Assembly: GCA_002421805.1 (NCBI GenBank)
Contig: DISM01000006.1
Coordinates: 124,001-188,000 of the forward strand
Reading direction: 5' to 3'
DNA from: Candidatus Omnitrophica bacterium UBA6210
GTDB lineage: Bacteria; Omnitrophota; Gorgyraeia; Velamenicoccales; Velamenicoccaceae
DNA: 64,000 nt
Under the pieces are notes generated by a model. It saw nothing but the letters and a program-made list of their open reading frames with translations. It had not been told where the DNA came from and did no database searches. Below are positions 8,365 through 15,400 of the stretch, in pieces (position 1 is the first letter of the stretch; every line of letters begins with the position of its first letter). A program made the position numbers and the translations under genes.

Positions 8365-8400
8365 AGGCGCTGTTAGGATTATCCGGGGGATTCTACTGGA

Positions 8401-8432
8401 AACCAGGCGCCAGTGCCGGCGCCTGGTTTTCT
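8401..8432 (+). terminator. Rho-independent terminator after thi4
   Basis: Perfect 11-bp stem AACCAGGCGCC (8401-8411) / GGCGCCTGGTT (8418-8428) with a 6-base loop, followed by a T-rich tail (TTCTTATT). It closes the riboswitch-thi4 unit. Confidence 0.8.
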
Positions 8433-8438
8433 TATTGG

Positions 8439-8467
8439 TTGACAAAGCGGAGTTCTTGGACTAATCT
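8439..8467 (+). promoter_or_regulatory. Candidate sigma70-type promoter for the ZIP-CDF genes
   Basis: Perfect TTGACA (8439-8444), 17-base spacer, TAATCT (8462-8467), directly after the thi4 terminator and 34 bases before the ZIP start. Confidence 0.62.
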
Positions 8468-8501
8468 TAAGAAAGAAAATCTACTGTAACCTGCGGTAAT
8501 C

Positions 8502-9257
8502 ATGGATATTATGAAGACTTGGCTTTACACGCTCGTGAGTGTTTTTTTGGTCAGCCTCATCTCCCTGGTGGGCATTGTGACTTTGGCCATGGATGAGAAT
8601 CGTCTGAAGAGGGCTTTGCTTTTTTTAGTCAGCTTTGCCGTTGGGGGGTTGTTCGGCGACGTCTTTATCCATATTCTTCCGGAAGCTTTTGAAAAGGCGG
8701 CTTCGCCTCTGCGCGTCTCCTTCGGCGTCATGGCCGGTATCCTTGTGTTCTTCGTCCTTGAAAAATTCATCTATTGGCGGCATTGCCATTCCGGCGTCTG
8801 CGACATGCACAATAAGCCCGTTGTCTGGCTCAACCTTATCGGCGATGCCTTCCATAATTTTATCGACGGCATCATTATCGGCGCCAGCTATTCAGTCAGC
8901 TTCGCGATCGGCCTCACAACGACGCTGGCGGTCGTCCTGCATGAGATCCCCCAGGAGATCGGGGATTACGGGATCCTCGTGAACGGGGGCTTGAGCAGGT
9001 TCCGGGCGCTGGTCATGAATTTTTTGTGCGCGCTTGTGGCGGTCCTGGGGGCGGTCGCGGCGCTTCTTCTGGGGCCGCATATCAAGGATTTCGCAGATTA
9101 TGCCCTTCCGCTAACCGCAGGCGGGTTTATCTATCTGGCCGGCTCAGACCTTATTCCCGAGCTGCATCGCGAAGTGCGTTTTTCGCGTTCCGTGTTCCAG
9201 TTGTTGTCCATTATCCTGGGCGTCGCGGTCATGGCGCTCCTTCTTTTGGTAGGATAA
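8502..9257 (+). CDS. ZIP-family divalent metal transporter
   Basis: 251 residues, about seven to eight membrane segments. ZIP proteins bring zinc, iron or related divalent metals into the cytoplasm. The metal-site helices are visible: HNFIDGIIIGA (TM4) and HEIPQEIGDYGIL (TM5). The usual HEIPHE of TM5 reads HEIPQE, a His-to-Gln change also known in a bacterial ZIP subgroup that alters the second metal site. FGDVFIHILPEAF in TM2 is also typical. The loop between TM3 and TM4 is short (HCHSGVCDMHNK) and His/Cys-containing, compatible with metal binding. The start at 8502 is uncertain against an ATG at 8511. A CDF transporter follows after three bases, so uptake and efflux proteins share one transcript. 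Confidence 0.88.
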   Translation: MDIMKTWLYTLVSVFLVSLISLVGIVTLAMDENRLKRALLFLVSFAVGGLFGDVFIHILPEAFEKAASPLRVSFGVMAGILVFFVLEKFIYWRHCHSGVCDMHNKPVVWLNLIGDAFHNFIDGIIIGASYSVSFAIGLTTTLAVVLHEIPQEIGDYGILVNGGLSRFRALVMNFLCALVAVLGAVAALLLGPHIKDFADYALPLTAGGFIYLAGSDLIPELHREVRFSRSVFQLLSIILGVAVMALLLLVG

Positions 9258-9260
9258 TCC

Positions 9261-10190
9261 ATGCACACGCATCCACATCATGATCATGCCCTTCATGCCT
9301 TAACAGGAGACAAGGGCTATGTGCGGGCCGTCAGAAAGATCCTGGTCCTGATCCTGGGGCTGAATTGGCTGGTGGCGATCCTGAAATTGGTCTTCGGTTA
9401 CCTCATCAACAGCACCAGCATGGTGGCTGACGGGTATCACTCTTTTGCAGACGGCGCGTCCAATATCGTCGGTCTTTTGGGCATGAGGATCGCCGGGCAG
9501 CCTATGGACGAAGACCATCCTTACGGGCACAAAAAATATGAAACACTCGCTTCGCTCATCATCGCCTTCCTGTTGTTTCTGGTTTGCCTGAATCTTATTC
9601 ATAGCGGCTGGGAGAGGCTGCGGACCAAGAGCGCCCCTGAAGTCAATGTCTGGGGTTTTCTTGTTCTTGGCGTCACGATGCTGGTGAACACGGGTGTCAT
9701 GCTTTACGAGAGCCGCCGCGGCCGCGCCCTGGGCAGCGATATCCTGGTTGCGGATGCCATGCATACGCGCGCGGACCTTTTGACCTCTTTTTCCGTCGCC
9801 ATTGCTTTTATCGGCGTCAAGCTCGGGTTTCCCATCCTGGACCCTCTTGTGGCCATGGTCATCGCCGTTTTTATCGCTTTTTCCGGTTTTGAGATCCTCA
9901 AAGGGTCTTCGGCGGTCCTTTGCGATACGGCGGCCATCGACCGCCGCGCCATTGAGCGCCTTGTGATGGCGATACCGGAAGTCAGAAAATGCCACAGGAT
10001 CAGGACCCGGGGCCGCCATGATGATATCTTCATTGATCTGCATGTCCTTCTGGACGATACCATGCAGCTGGTCCAGGCCCACGACCTGACTGTCAAGATC
10101 GAAGACATGATCAAAAAGGAATTTTGCGGGGTGAGCGATGTCGTCGTCCATGTGGAGCCCTTGAGCAGCGAAACGCATCACGACGATTGA
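9261..10190 (+). CDS. Cation diffusion facilitator (CDF) family metal exporter
   Basis: 309 residues, six membrane helices then a cytoplasmic domain. CDF proteins exchange divalent metals (Zn, Fe, Mn, Co) for protons. The helix 2 site is in MVADGYHSFADGASNIVGL and the helix 5 site in ADAMHTRADLLTS; the linking DEDHPYGHKKYET is the standard CDF signature. The binding order D-x3-D / H-x3-D resembles the FieF/MamM group, but the metal cannot be assigned. The N-terminus is His-rich (MHTHPHHDHALH). The C-terminal 90 residues are the CDF dimerisation domain with further His residues (CHRIRTRGRHDD). It starts 3 bases after the ZIP gene; ccdA follows 15 bases later. Confidence 0.92.
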   Translation: MHTHPHHDHALHALTGDKGYVRAVRKILVLILGLNWLVAILKLVFGYLINSTSMVADGYHSFADGASNIVGLLGMRIAGQPMDEDHPYGHKKYETLASLIIAFLLFLVCLNLIHSGWERLRTKSAPEVNVWGFLVLGVTMLVNTGVMLYESRRGRALGSDILVADAMHTRADLLTSFSVAIAFIGVKLGFPILDPLVAMVIAVFIAFSGFEILKGSSAVLCDTAAIDRRAIERLVMAIPEVRKCHRIRTRGRHDDIFIDLHVLLDDTMQLVQAHDLTVKIEDMIKKEFCGVSDVVVHVEPLSSETHHDD

Positions 10191-10205
10191 TCGCAGTGCA
10201 TAATC

Positions 10206-10922
10206 GTGGATAAAGTTTCTCTCGCTATAGCGTTCGTCGCCGGTTTATTGTCTTTTTTGAATCCCTGCGTTTTACCTCTTATCCCCGGTTTCCTGGGGTA
10301 TCTTTCCGGCGTTTCTTTGACGCAATCCTTTGAGGGGCAGCGCAGGATCTTTTTGTGTTCTTGTTTTTTTGTCTTGGGGTTTGCTTCGGTTTTTGCCCTT
10401 CTGGGTGTTTTACTCAACACGGCCCTGCAACAGGTCTCCTTTGAGGCCAGGGAATGGTTGGGGCGCATCGGCGGCACGATCATTATGGTTTTCGGCCTGA
10501 ATCTTCTGGGGCTCTTGGAGATCCCGTGGCTCCAAAGTGAGCACAAGGTCCGGCTTAAAAGCGGTGTCCGGCTGTCCTCCTATGTCCTTTCCTTCGTGTT
10601 CGGCACGGTCTTTGCGGTCAGCTGGACACCGTGTGTCGGCGCCATCCTGGGCAGTGTCCTGGCCTTGGCGGCAAGCCGTCCGACAGAGAGTTTTTGGCTT
10701 TTACTCGGCTATGCCCTCGGCTTGGGCGTTCCGTTCCTTCTGGTTGGATTTTTCACGTCTTTCGCCGGGAAATGGATCGGCCGGCTGACACGCACCCTCG
10801 GGATCATCAATCGATTGACGGGTATTTTTTTGATCCTTTTGGGCATTCTTGTTTTTACGGATAATCTGGCGGCTCTCGTGAACGGCACATTCCTGAACCA
10901 AGAACTGTTGAGGCGGATATGA
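10206..10922 (+). CDS. ccdA: CcdA/DsbD-type thiol-disulfide transmembrane protein
   Basis: 238 residues with six predicted membrane helices and a GTG start. CcdA passes reducing equivalents across the inner membrane from cytoplasmic thioredoxin to periplasmic thiol proteins. The two redox cysteines are in the canonical places: Cys21 in FLNPCVLPLIPGFL and Cys143 in SWTPCVGAILG. The stop overlaps the ATG of the thioredoxin gene by four bases (ATGA), so the two are translationally coupled and very likely partners. Together they reproduce the domain order of DipZ (CcdA + thioredoxin + C-terminal binding domain) as two genes. No cytochrome c maturation genes are nearby. Confidence 0.92.
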   Translation: MDKVSLAIAFVAGLLSFLNPCVLPLIPGFLGYLSGVSLTQSFEGQRRIFLCSCFFVLGFASVFALLGVLLNTALQQVSFEAREWLGRIGGTIIMVFGLNLLGLLEIPWLQSEHKVRLKSGVRLSSYVLSFVFGTVFAVSWTPCVGAILGSVLALAASRPTESFWLLLGYALGLGVPFLLVGFFTSFAGKWIGRLTRTLGIINRLTGIFLILLGILVFTDNLAALVNGTFLNQELLRRI

Positions 10923-12058
10923 CCAAAAAACCTCTTTTATTGTTCGTTGCGGTCGCGGCGATCGTCGCGGCTATCTATGTCTTGGAAACCCGCAAGCAAA
11001 AAGAAGCGGCGGACGTCCCTGTCGCCTACAGCCTGGAGATCGCACCGCAGGGGGTGGACGCAAAGCGGATCGCGGAGAAAAAAATGAAATATGAACGCGC
11101 CAAAGAATTCATCTCGCCCGAAGGTTATGTCAATACGGAACCATTCCGCCTTTCCGATGTGATCGGCAAGAAGGTCATCTTGATCGATTTCTGGACCTAC
11201 AGTTGTATCAATTGCCAGAGGACGCTGCCTTATTTGACTGCGTGGGACGCCAAGTATGGACCCGAAGGGCTCCTGATCATCGGCGTGCATGCTCCGGAAT
11301 TCGGTTTTGAGAAGGTCTATGATAACGTCGCCGCCGCCGTCAAGAAAGCCGGGATCCGCTATCCTGTGATCCTGGATAATGCCCACGCCAACATGCGTCT
11401 TTACGATACCCTTTACTGGCCTACGAAGTACCTGATCGATATCGACGGTTTTATCGTTGACAAGCATGTAGGCGAGGGCGGTTATGGACAGACTGAACAG
11501 GTGATCCGCCGCCTCTTGGAAGAGCGACGTCGCGTCCTGCATATCCAGGAGGCGACGCCCTCTGGTTCCCTCGTCAAGCCTCACGGGGCCGAGGATGTTG
11601 ATTTCGGTTCGATCGGCACGCCCGAGATTTATCTTGGGGCCGAAACGACGCGCGGCAACTTTGGTAGCCCTGAAGGGTTGGAGCAGGGCAGGGCGGTCCG
11701 CTATGTCTTGCCGGAGGCGTTTACGCCCAACCAGGTCTATCTGGGGGGAGAATGGTTTAACGATGCCGATCATCTTCGTCTGCAGTCGGCCACGGGGAAG
11801 CTCGTCCTTATCTATAACGCCAAGTCCGTTAATCTTGTCGCCGGAGCCCCCGGCGCGGGTGCGCGGCTCCTGGTCAAGATAGATGGCAGATACATCGGCC
11901 AGTCATACAGCTGCGAAGATGTAGGGGAGGGCGGCATGATCAAGGTTTCCGGCCAGGATATCTATCATATCGTCTGCGGCCAGGGATATGGACGGCATAA
12001 GCTCGAGATAGAGGTGGATGGGCCGGGCCTATCGGTTTACGCCTTTACTTTCGGATAG
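10919..12058 (+). CDS. Membrane-anchored periplasmic thioredoxin with C-terminal DipZ-like domain
   Basis: 379 residues. Residues 5-22 form a signal anchor (LLLFVAVAAIVAAIYVL). A TlpA/DipZ-type thioredoxin domain spans about 70-210, with the redox pair Cys96/Cys99 in WTYSCINCQRTLPYL and a cis-Pro region at YWPTKYLID. The last ~150 residues (from about 230) are a beta-rich domain that matches the position of the carbohydrate-binding-like domain at the end of mycobacterial DipZ. It should receive electrons from CcdA, encoded immediately upstream with a 4-base overlap. The substrate protein is unknown. It ends the ZIP-CDF-CcdA-thioredoxin run; a strong promoter for the next genes follows. Confidence 0.85.
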   Translation: MTKKPLLLFVAVAAIVAAIYVLETRKQKEAADVPVAYSLEIAPQGVDAKRIAEKKMKYERAKEFISPEGYVNTEPFRLSDVIGKKVILIDFWTYSCINCQRTLPYLTAWDAKYGPEGLLIIGVHAPEFGFEKVYDNVAAAVKKAGIRYPVILDNAHANMRLYDTLYWPTKYLIDIDGFIVDKHVGEGGYGQTEQVIRRLLEERRRVLHIQEATPSGSLVKPHGAEDVDFGSIGTPEIYLGAETTRGNFGSPEGLEQGRAVRYVLPEAFTPNQVYLGGEWFNDADHLRLQSATGKLVLIYNAKSVNLVAGAPGAGARLLVKIDGRYIGQSYSCEDVGEGGMIKVSGQDIYHIVCGQGYGRHKLEIEVDGPGLSVYAFTFG

Positions 12059-12091
12059 CCCCCGGAAGGGCCTTTGGGCGCCACATTCACC

Positions 12092-12120
12092 TTGCCATTT
12101 GCCGTAAAGCACGTTATGAT
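12092..12120 (+). promoter_or_regulatory. Sigma70-type promoter for the histidine kinase gene
   Basis: TTGCCA (12092-12097), 17-base spacer, TATGAT (12115-12120). The predicted transcript start near 12127 leaves a leader of about 54 bases before the ATG at 12181. Confidence 0.72.
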
Positions 12121-12180
12121 AGAAATGTTTCTTATTCCGTCAGAGAACTTCATTTTTGGTGGGGCTAACTGACCGTCCTT

Positions 12181-14430
12181 ATGTCTGAGAAATCAGCATT
12201 ATATACAGAAGTATTCAAATTATTCTTCCTCGCCTTCAAAAGGCTTTCGCTGTATGTCACCCAGCACTCCTTGTCTCGTGAAATCCTGCACAACCTTTTT
12301 TCCATCTTCGACTTGATCCTCAAGGAAAAAACAGAGATAACCCTAACCGCAGGCTCCAACGGCCAGCTGTTTCTGAACGATGAATCGATGGGCGCAGACG
12401 TCATGGGGGCTCGGGAGATCTACGACCGGTTCGTAAGGTTTGGGCTCGAAGGTATTGTTTTCTCGCGGGGCGTGGAACCCCGGGAATTGACGGATCTTAT
12501 CAAGGCATTGGCGTCTCCCCGGGACACGGAAACCGGAGAGGCCCGCTTGACGCCCGAGATCCTGCTCAACGGCTCCAGGCATATCCAGGTCCGCAAGATG
12601 TCTTCCGAGAAGCTGCTGCAGGCAGGCGCCATGATCCTCGACGGGCGGCCCGGCGGCCAGACGGAGTCTGAAAAAATGGCCGGTCATATCCGGGATTTCC
12701 TGAGCGGCAGAAGCGGCGATCTGTCGCAGTCCCCTGAAGGCGTTTTTGAGAAGCTTGACAGGGACCCGGGGCCTATCGCAGAGGCGATCATCCAGAGCGC
12801 CAAAGAGACCGGGGATTTCGAGAGCACCATCAGGAAGTTCATCGCCTGGATGGTCGAACACGTCGTGCCTATCGTCCTGAAACGCAAGACAGACCCCTCG
12901 GGTTTTATCGAGCGCATCTTCGACTCATTCCGCAAGAAAAACACCGTCCTTATCTTTCTGACTGCCGAAGATGCGATCCGTTCCTGCGCAGACGATATCA
13001 AGATGGCAATGGCGTTTCATGTGTTCTCTTCTTTTGAAACCGCGTCCGGAGAATCTGTCGGCCTGGGCGTGCGTGTCTTCAACGAAGAGAGGGATAAAGA
13101 CAGGCTTGTGCCCAGGCTCCAGGACTATCTTATCAAGCGGGGAGCGGCCCGTGACAAGGCCGCCCTGTTCGTCGAGAAGCTTAAGGCGGGGCTCGCCCAG
13201 GATGAGGAAGTAACCGTCTCCAAAAAGAAGCTTGAGAGGCTGACAAGGATATCCGAAAGGTTTGATGAGGAGCTCGAGGAAGAGGTGCGTCTGGAGACGG
13301 AGGAGTTGACCGCCCTTAATAAGAGGCTGGCTGACGAGAAGGAGAGGACGGATGCCATCATGCGCCATGTGGCCGAGGGCGTTGTCGTCGTCGACCGGGA
13401 GGGCCGCATCGTGATGATGAACCCGGCGGCAGAAAAGCTCCTCGACAGCAGGGCCAAGGAGTCCCTGGGCGGATACCTTGTCCAGAGCCTGAAGAATGAG
13501 CATCTCTTGGCCGTTGCCAAAGACTTCGACAGCAAGCCGGGGAACCAGCTGACAAAAGAGATCGAGCTCGACAGCAAAGACGAAACGACCAAGAAGGTCC
13601 TCCGGGCCTCCACGGCGATCGTCGAGAACGAGGATGGCGATACCGTCGGGATGGTCTCGGTCTTAAGCGATATCACGCACGAGAAACAGATCGAGGAGAT
13701 CAAGTCGCAATTCGTCTCTCTGGTGACGCACGAATTGCGCACGCCCGTCGTGGCGATCCAGAAGTCCCTGGAACTCATCGACAGCGGCGTCACCGGCGCC
13801 ATCAATGACGACCAGAAGCGGTTTTTGGCCATCTCCAAGCTCAACCTGGCGCGCCTTAACAGCCTCATCAACGACCTCTTGGATATGTCGAAACTCGAGG
13901 CCGGCAAATTTGTGCTCATTCCGTCTTCTTTCGATATCCGGGGAGTCATCCAGGAAGTCAAGATGTCTCTCTCGAGCTGGATCAGCGATAAAGAGATCAC
14001 GCTGAAGGCCGATCTGCCGGAGACGCCTGTTACGGTCAACGCGGACAGGGACCGCATGATCCAGGTCATGGTGAATCTTGTCGGCAATGCCTTGAAATTC
14101 ACGCCGAAAAAAGGAGAGGTCCATATCACGCTCAAGCCCCTGGACCTTAAGGAAAAGGTCTGCCAGGAGCCGTGCGTCGAGATCATGGTCCATGATTCAG
14201 GCATCGGCATCGACCCGAAAGATTTTAAAAGGATCTTCAATAAGTTCGAGCAGGTCAGCCTTGTTTCGCCTGTCGGCACGGGCGGGACGGGATTAGGCCT
14301 GTCCATTGCCAAAGAGATCATCAATCTTCACGGGGGAGACATCTGGGTGGAGAGCCAGATAGGCCACGGCAGCACATTCACCTTTGTGATCCCCAAGGCG
14401 TTTCGCGGAGGGAAAATAGATGCCCAATAA
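12181..14430 (+). CDS. Soluble PAS-domain sensor histidine kinase
   Basis: 749 residues with no membrane segment, so the input is cytoplasmic. Residues about 1-360 are an unrecognised helical region; a coiled coil rich in Glu (EELEEEVRLETEELTAL) follows. A PAS domain begins near 395 (IMRHVAEGVVVVDREGRI). The kinase core is complete: H-box HELRTPVVAI with phospho-acceptor His517, N-box NLVGNALKFTPKKGEV, G1 DSGIGIDPKDFKRIF and G2 GTGLGLSIAKEI. The next gene, starting 11 bases before this stop, encodes a receiver-domain protein that would be the natural partner but lacks the phospho-acceptor Asp. The signal sensed is unknown. Confidence 0.9.
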   Translation: MSEKSALYTEVFKLFFLAFKRLSLYVTQHSLSREILHNLFSIFDLILKEKTEITLTAGSNGQLFLNDESMGADVMGAREIYDRFVRFGLEGIVFSRGVEPRELTDLIKALASPRDTETGEARLTPEILLNGSRHIQVRKMSSEKLLQAGAMILDGRPGGQTESEKMAGHIRDFLSGRSGDLSQSPEGVFEKLDRDPGPIAEAIIQSAKETGDFESTIRKFIAWMVEHVVPIVLKRKTDPSGFIERIFDSFRKKNTVLIFLTAEDAIRSCADDIKMAMAFHVFSSFETASGESVGLGVRVFNEERDKDRLVPRLQDYLIKRGAARDKAALFVEKLKAGLAQDEEVTVSKKKLERLTRISERFDEELEEEVRLETEELTALNKRLADEKERTDAIMRHVAEGVVVVDREGRIVMMNPAAEKLLDSRAKESLGGYLVQSLKNEHLLAVAKDFDSKPGNQLTKEIELDSKDETTKKVLRASTAIVENEDGDTVGMVSVLSDITHEKQIEEIKSQFVSLVTHELRTPVVAIQKSLELIDSGVTGAINDDQKRFLAISKLNLARLNSLINDLLDMSKLEAGKFVLIPSSFDIRGVIQEVKMSLSSWISDKEITLKADLPETPVTVNADRDRMIQVMVNLVGNALKFTPKKGEVHITLKPLDLKEKVCQEPCVEIMVHDSGIGIDPKDFKRIFNKFEQVSLVSPVGTGGTGLGLSIAKEIINLHGGDIWVESQIGHGSTFTFVIPKAFRGGKIDAQ

Positions 14431-15325
14431 GCCGATGAACCAACCCCAGGATCCCAACAGCGATTTTTACATCATGATCGTCGACGACGAGAAGGATTTC
14501 CTCGATTCGATCAGGTACTGGTTTACTTCTCAGGGGTACCGTGTCGAGGTCTTCATGTCCGGCGCAGAGGCTATTGAAATGATCAAGACCAAGAAACCGG
14601 GCATTGTCTTTCTTAACCTCCAGATGCCACAGCAGGAGGGTATCGCGACGCTGAAGGCGATCAAAGAGGTGGATGACCGGCTTCCTGTGGTCATGCTTTC
14701 GGCGTTCGGCGAGGAGGACATGAGCGTGGACGCCTATAAGCTCGGCGTCAACGGGTTCTTTGACAAATCGAGCAATTTTTATAAGGCAGAGCACCTGATC
14801 AATACCCTTGTGCGGGTGATCGCCCGCCGGCATGGGACTTCGCCCCACGCGCCCGGCATCCAGACGCCGGCGTCGAAACCTTCCAGACGCCGCCTCCTGT
14901 GGGTGCTGATAGGTTTTCTTGTTGTATGCAGCCTTGTGCTGTTTGTGGCCCAAAGGGTGGACCGGCGGCAGGTGTGTTTTGGGCGCGATGTTTGCCTGCG
15001 CGTGGAAGTGGCCGATACCGATGCCCAGAGACAAAAAGGGCTGATGTACCGCCGTTCTCTGCCGAAGGGCCATGGAATGCTTTTTATTTTTCCTCAGGAA
15101 GGCGTCTGGGGATTCTGGATGAAGAACACGAGGATCCCTCTGGATATCATCTGGATGGATTCTTCGGGCAGGGTCGTCGGTATCGCTCGCAATGCCCAAC
15201 CTTCCGATCTCGATCAGCCGCCTGTCCTCAAGAACGACCGGCCCGCTAAATATGTCCTTGAAGCCAATGCCGGGTTTGTTGACCGCCATGAGATCGCGGT
15301 CGGGGCTTCTGCGGAGATCCGCTGA
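14420..15325 (+). CDS. Receiver domain - transmembrane - DUF192 fusion protein
   Basis: 301 residues. Residues 15-135 are a REC domain (IMIVDDEKDFLDS, acidic pair Asp22/Asp23; Ser94 in VVMLSAFGE; Lys116). The phospho-acceptor position reads FLNLQMP: Asn66 replaces Asp, so it cannot be phosphorylated in the usual way. Residues 159-177 are one hydrophobic helix preceded by RRR, which predicts an N-in/C-out protein. Residues about 190-300 are a DUF192 domain (GLMYRRSLPKGHGMLFIF, then GFWMKNTRIPLDIIWMD) on the periplasmic side. DUF192 proteins are otherwise short secreted proteins of poorly known function. A GGAGGG site supports the ATG at 14420; the gene overlaps the kinase gene by 11 bases. Confidence 0.85.
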   Translation: MPNKPMNQPQDPNSDFYIMIVDDEKDFLDSIRYWFTSQGYRVEVFMSGAEAIEMIKTKKPGIVFLNLQMPQQEGIATLKAIKEVDDRLPVVMLSAFGEEDMSVDAYKLGVNGFFDKSSNFYKAEHLINTLVRVIARRHGTSPHAPGIQTPASKPSRRRLLWVLIGFLVVCSLVLFVAQRVDRRQVCFGRDVCLRVEVADTDAQRQKGLMYRRSLPKGHGMLFIFPQEGVWGFWMKNTRIPLDIIWMDSSGRVVGIARNAQPSDLDQPPVLKNDRPAKYVLEANAGFVDRHEIAVGASAEIR

Positions 15326-15337
15326 AAGAGTTACCGA

Positions 15338-15397
15338 GTTAACGAGTCCTGGCAGGAGCCGGGCTCTGGTTGGGGGTTCCTCGCTCACTCGTTAACT
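15338..15397. terminator. Inverted repeat between convergent genes, possible bidirectional terminator
   Basis: AGTTAACGAGT (15338-15348) and ACTCGTTAACT (15387-15397) are exact inverted repeats around a 38-base GC-rich loop. They sit between the convergent REC-DUF192 and helicase genes. There is no clean U-tract, so the terminator role is tentative. Confidence 0.45.
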
Positions 15398-15400
15398 GTC

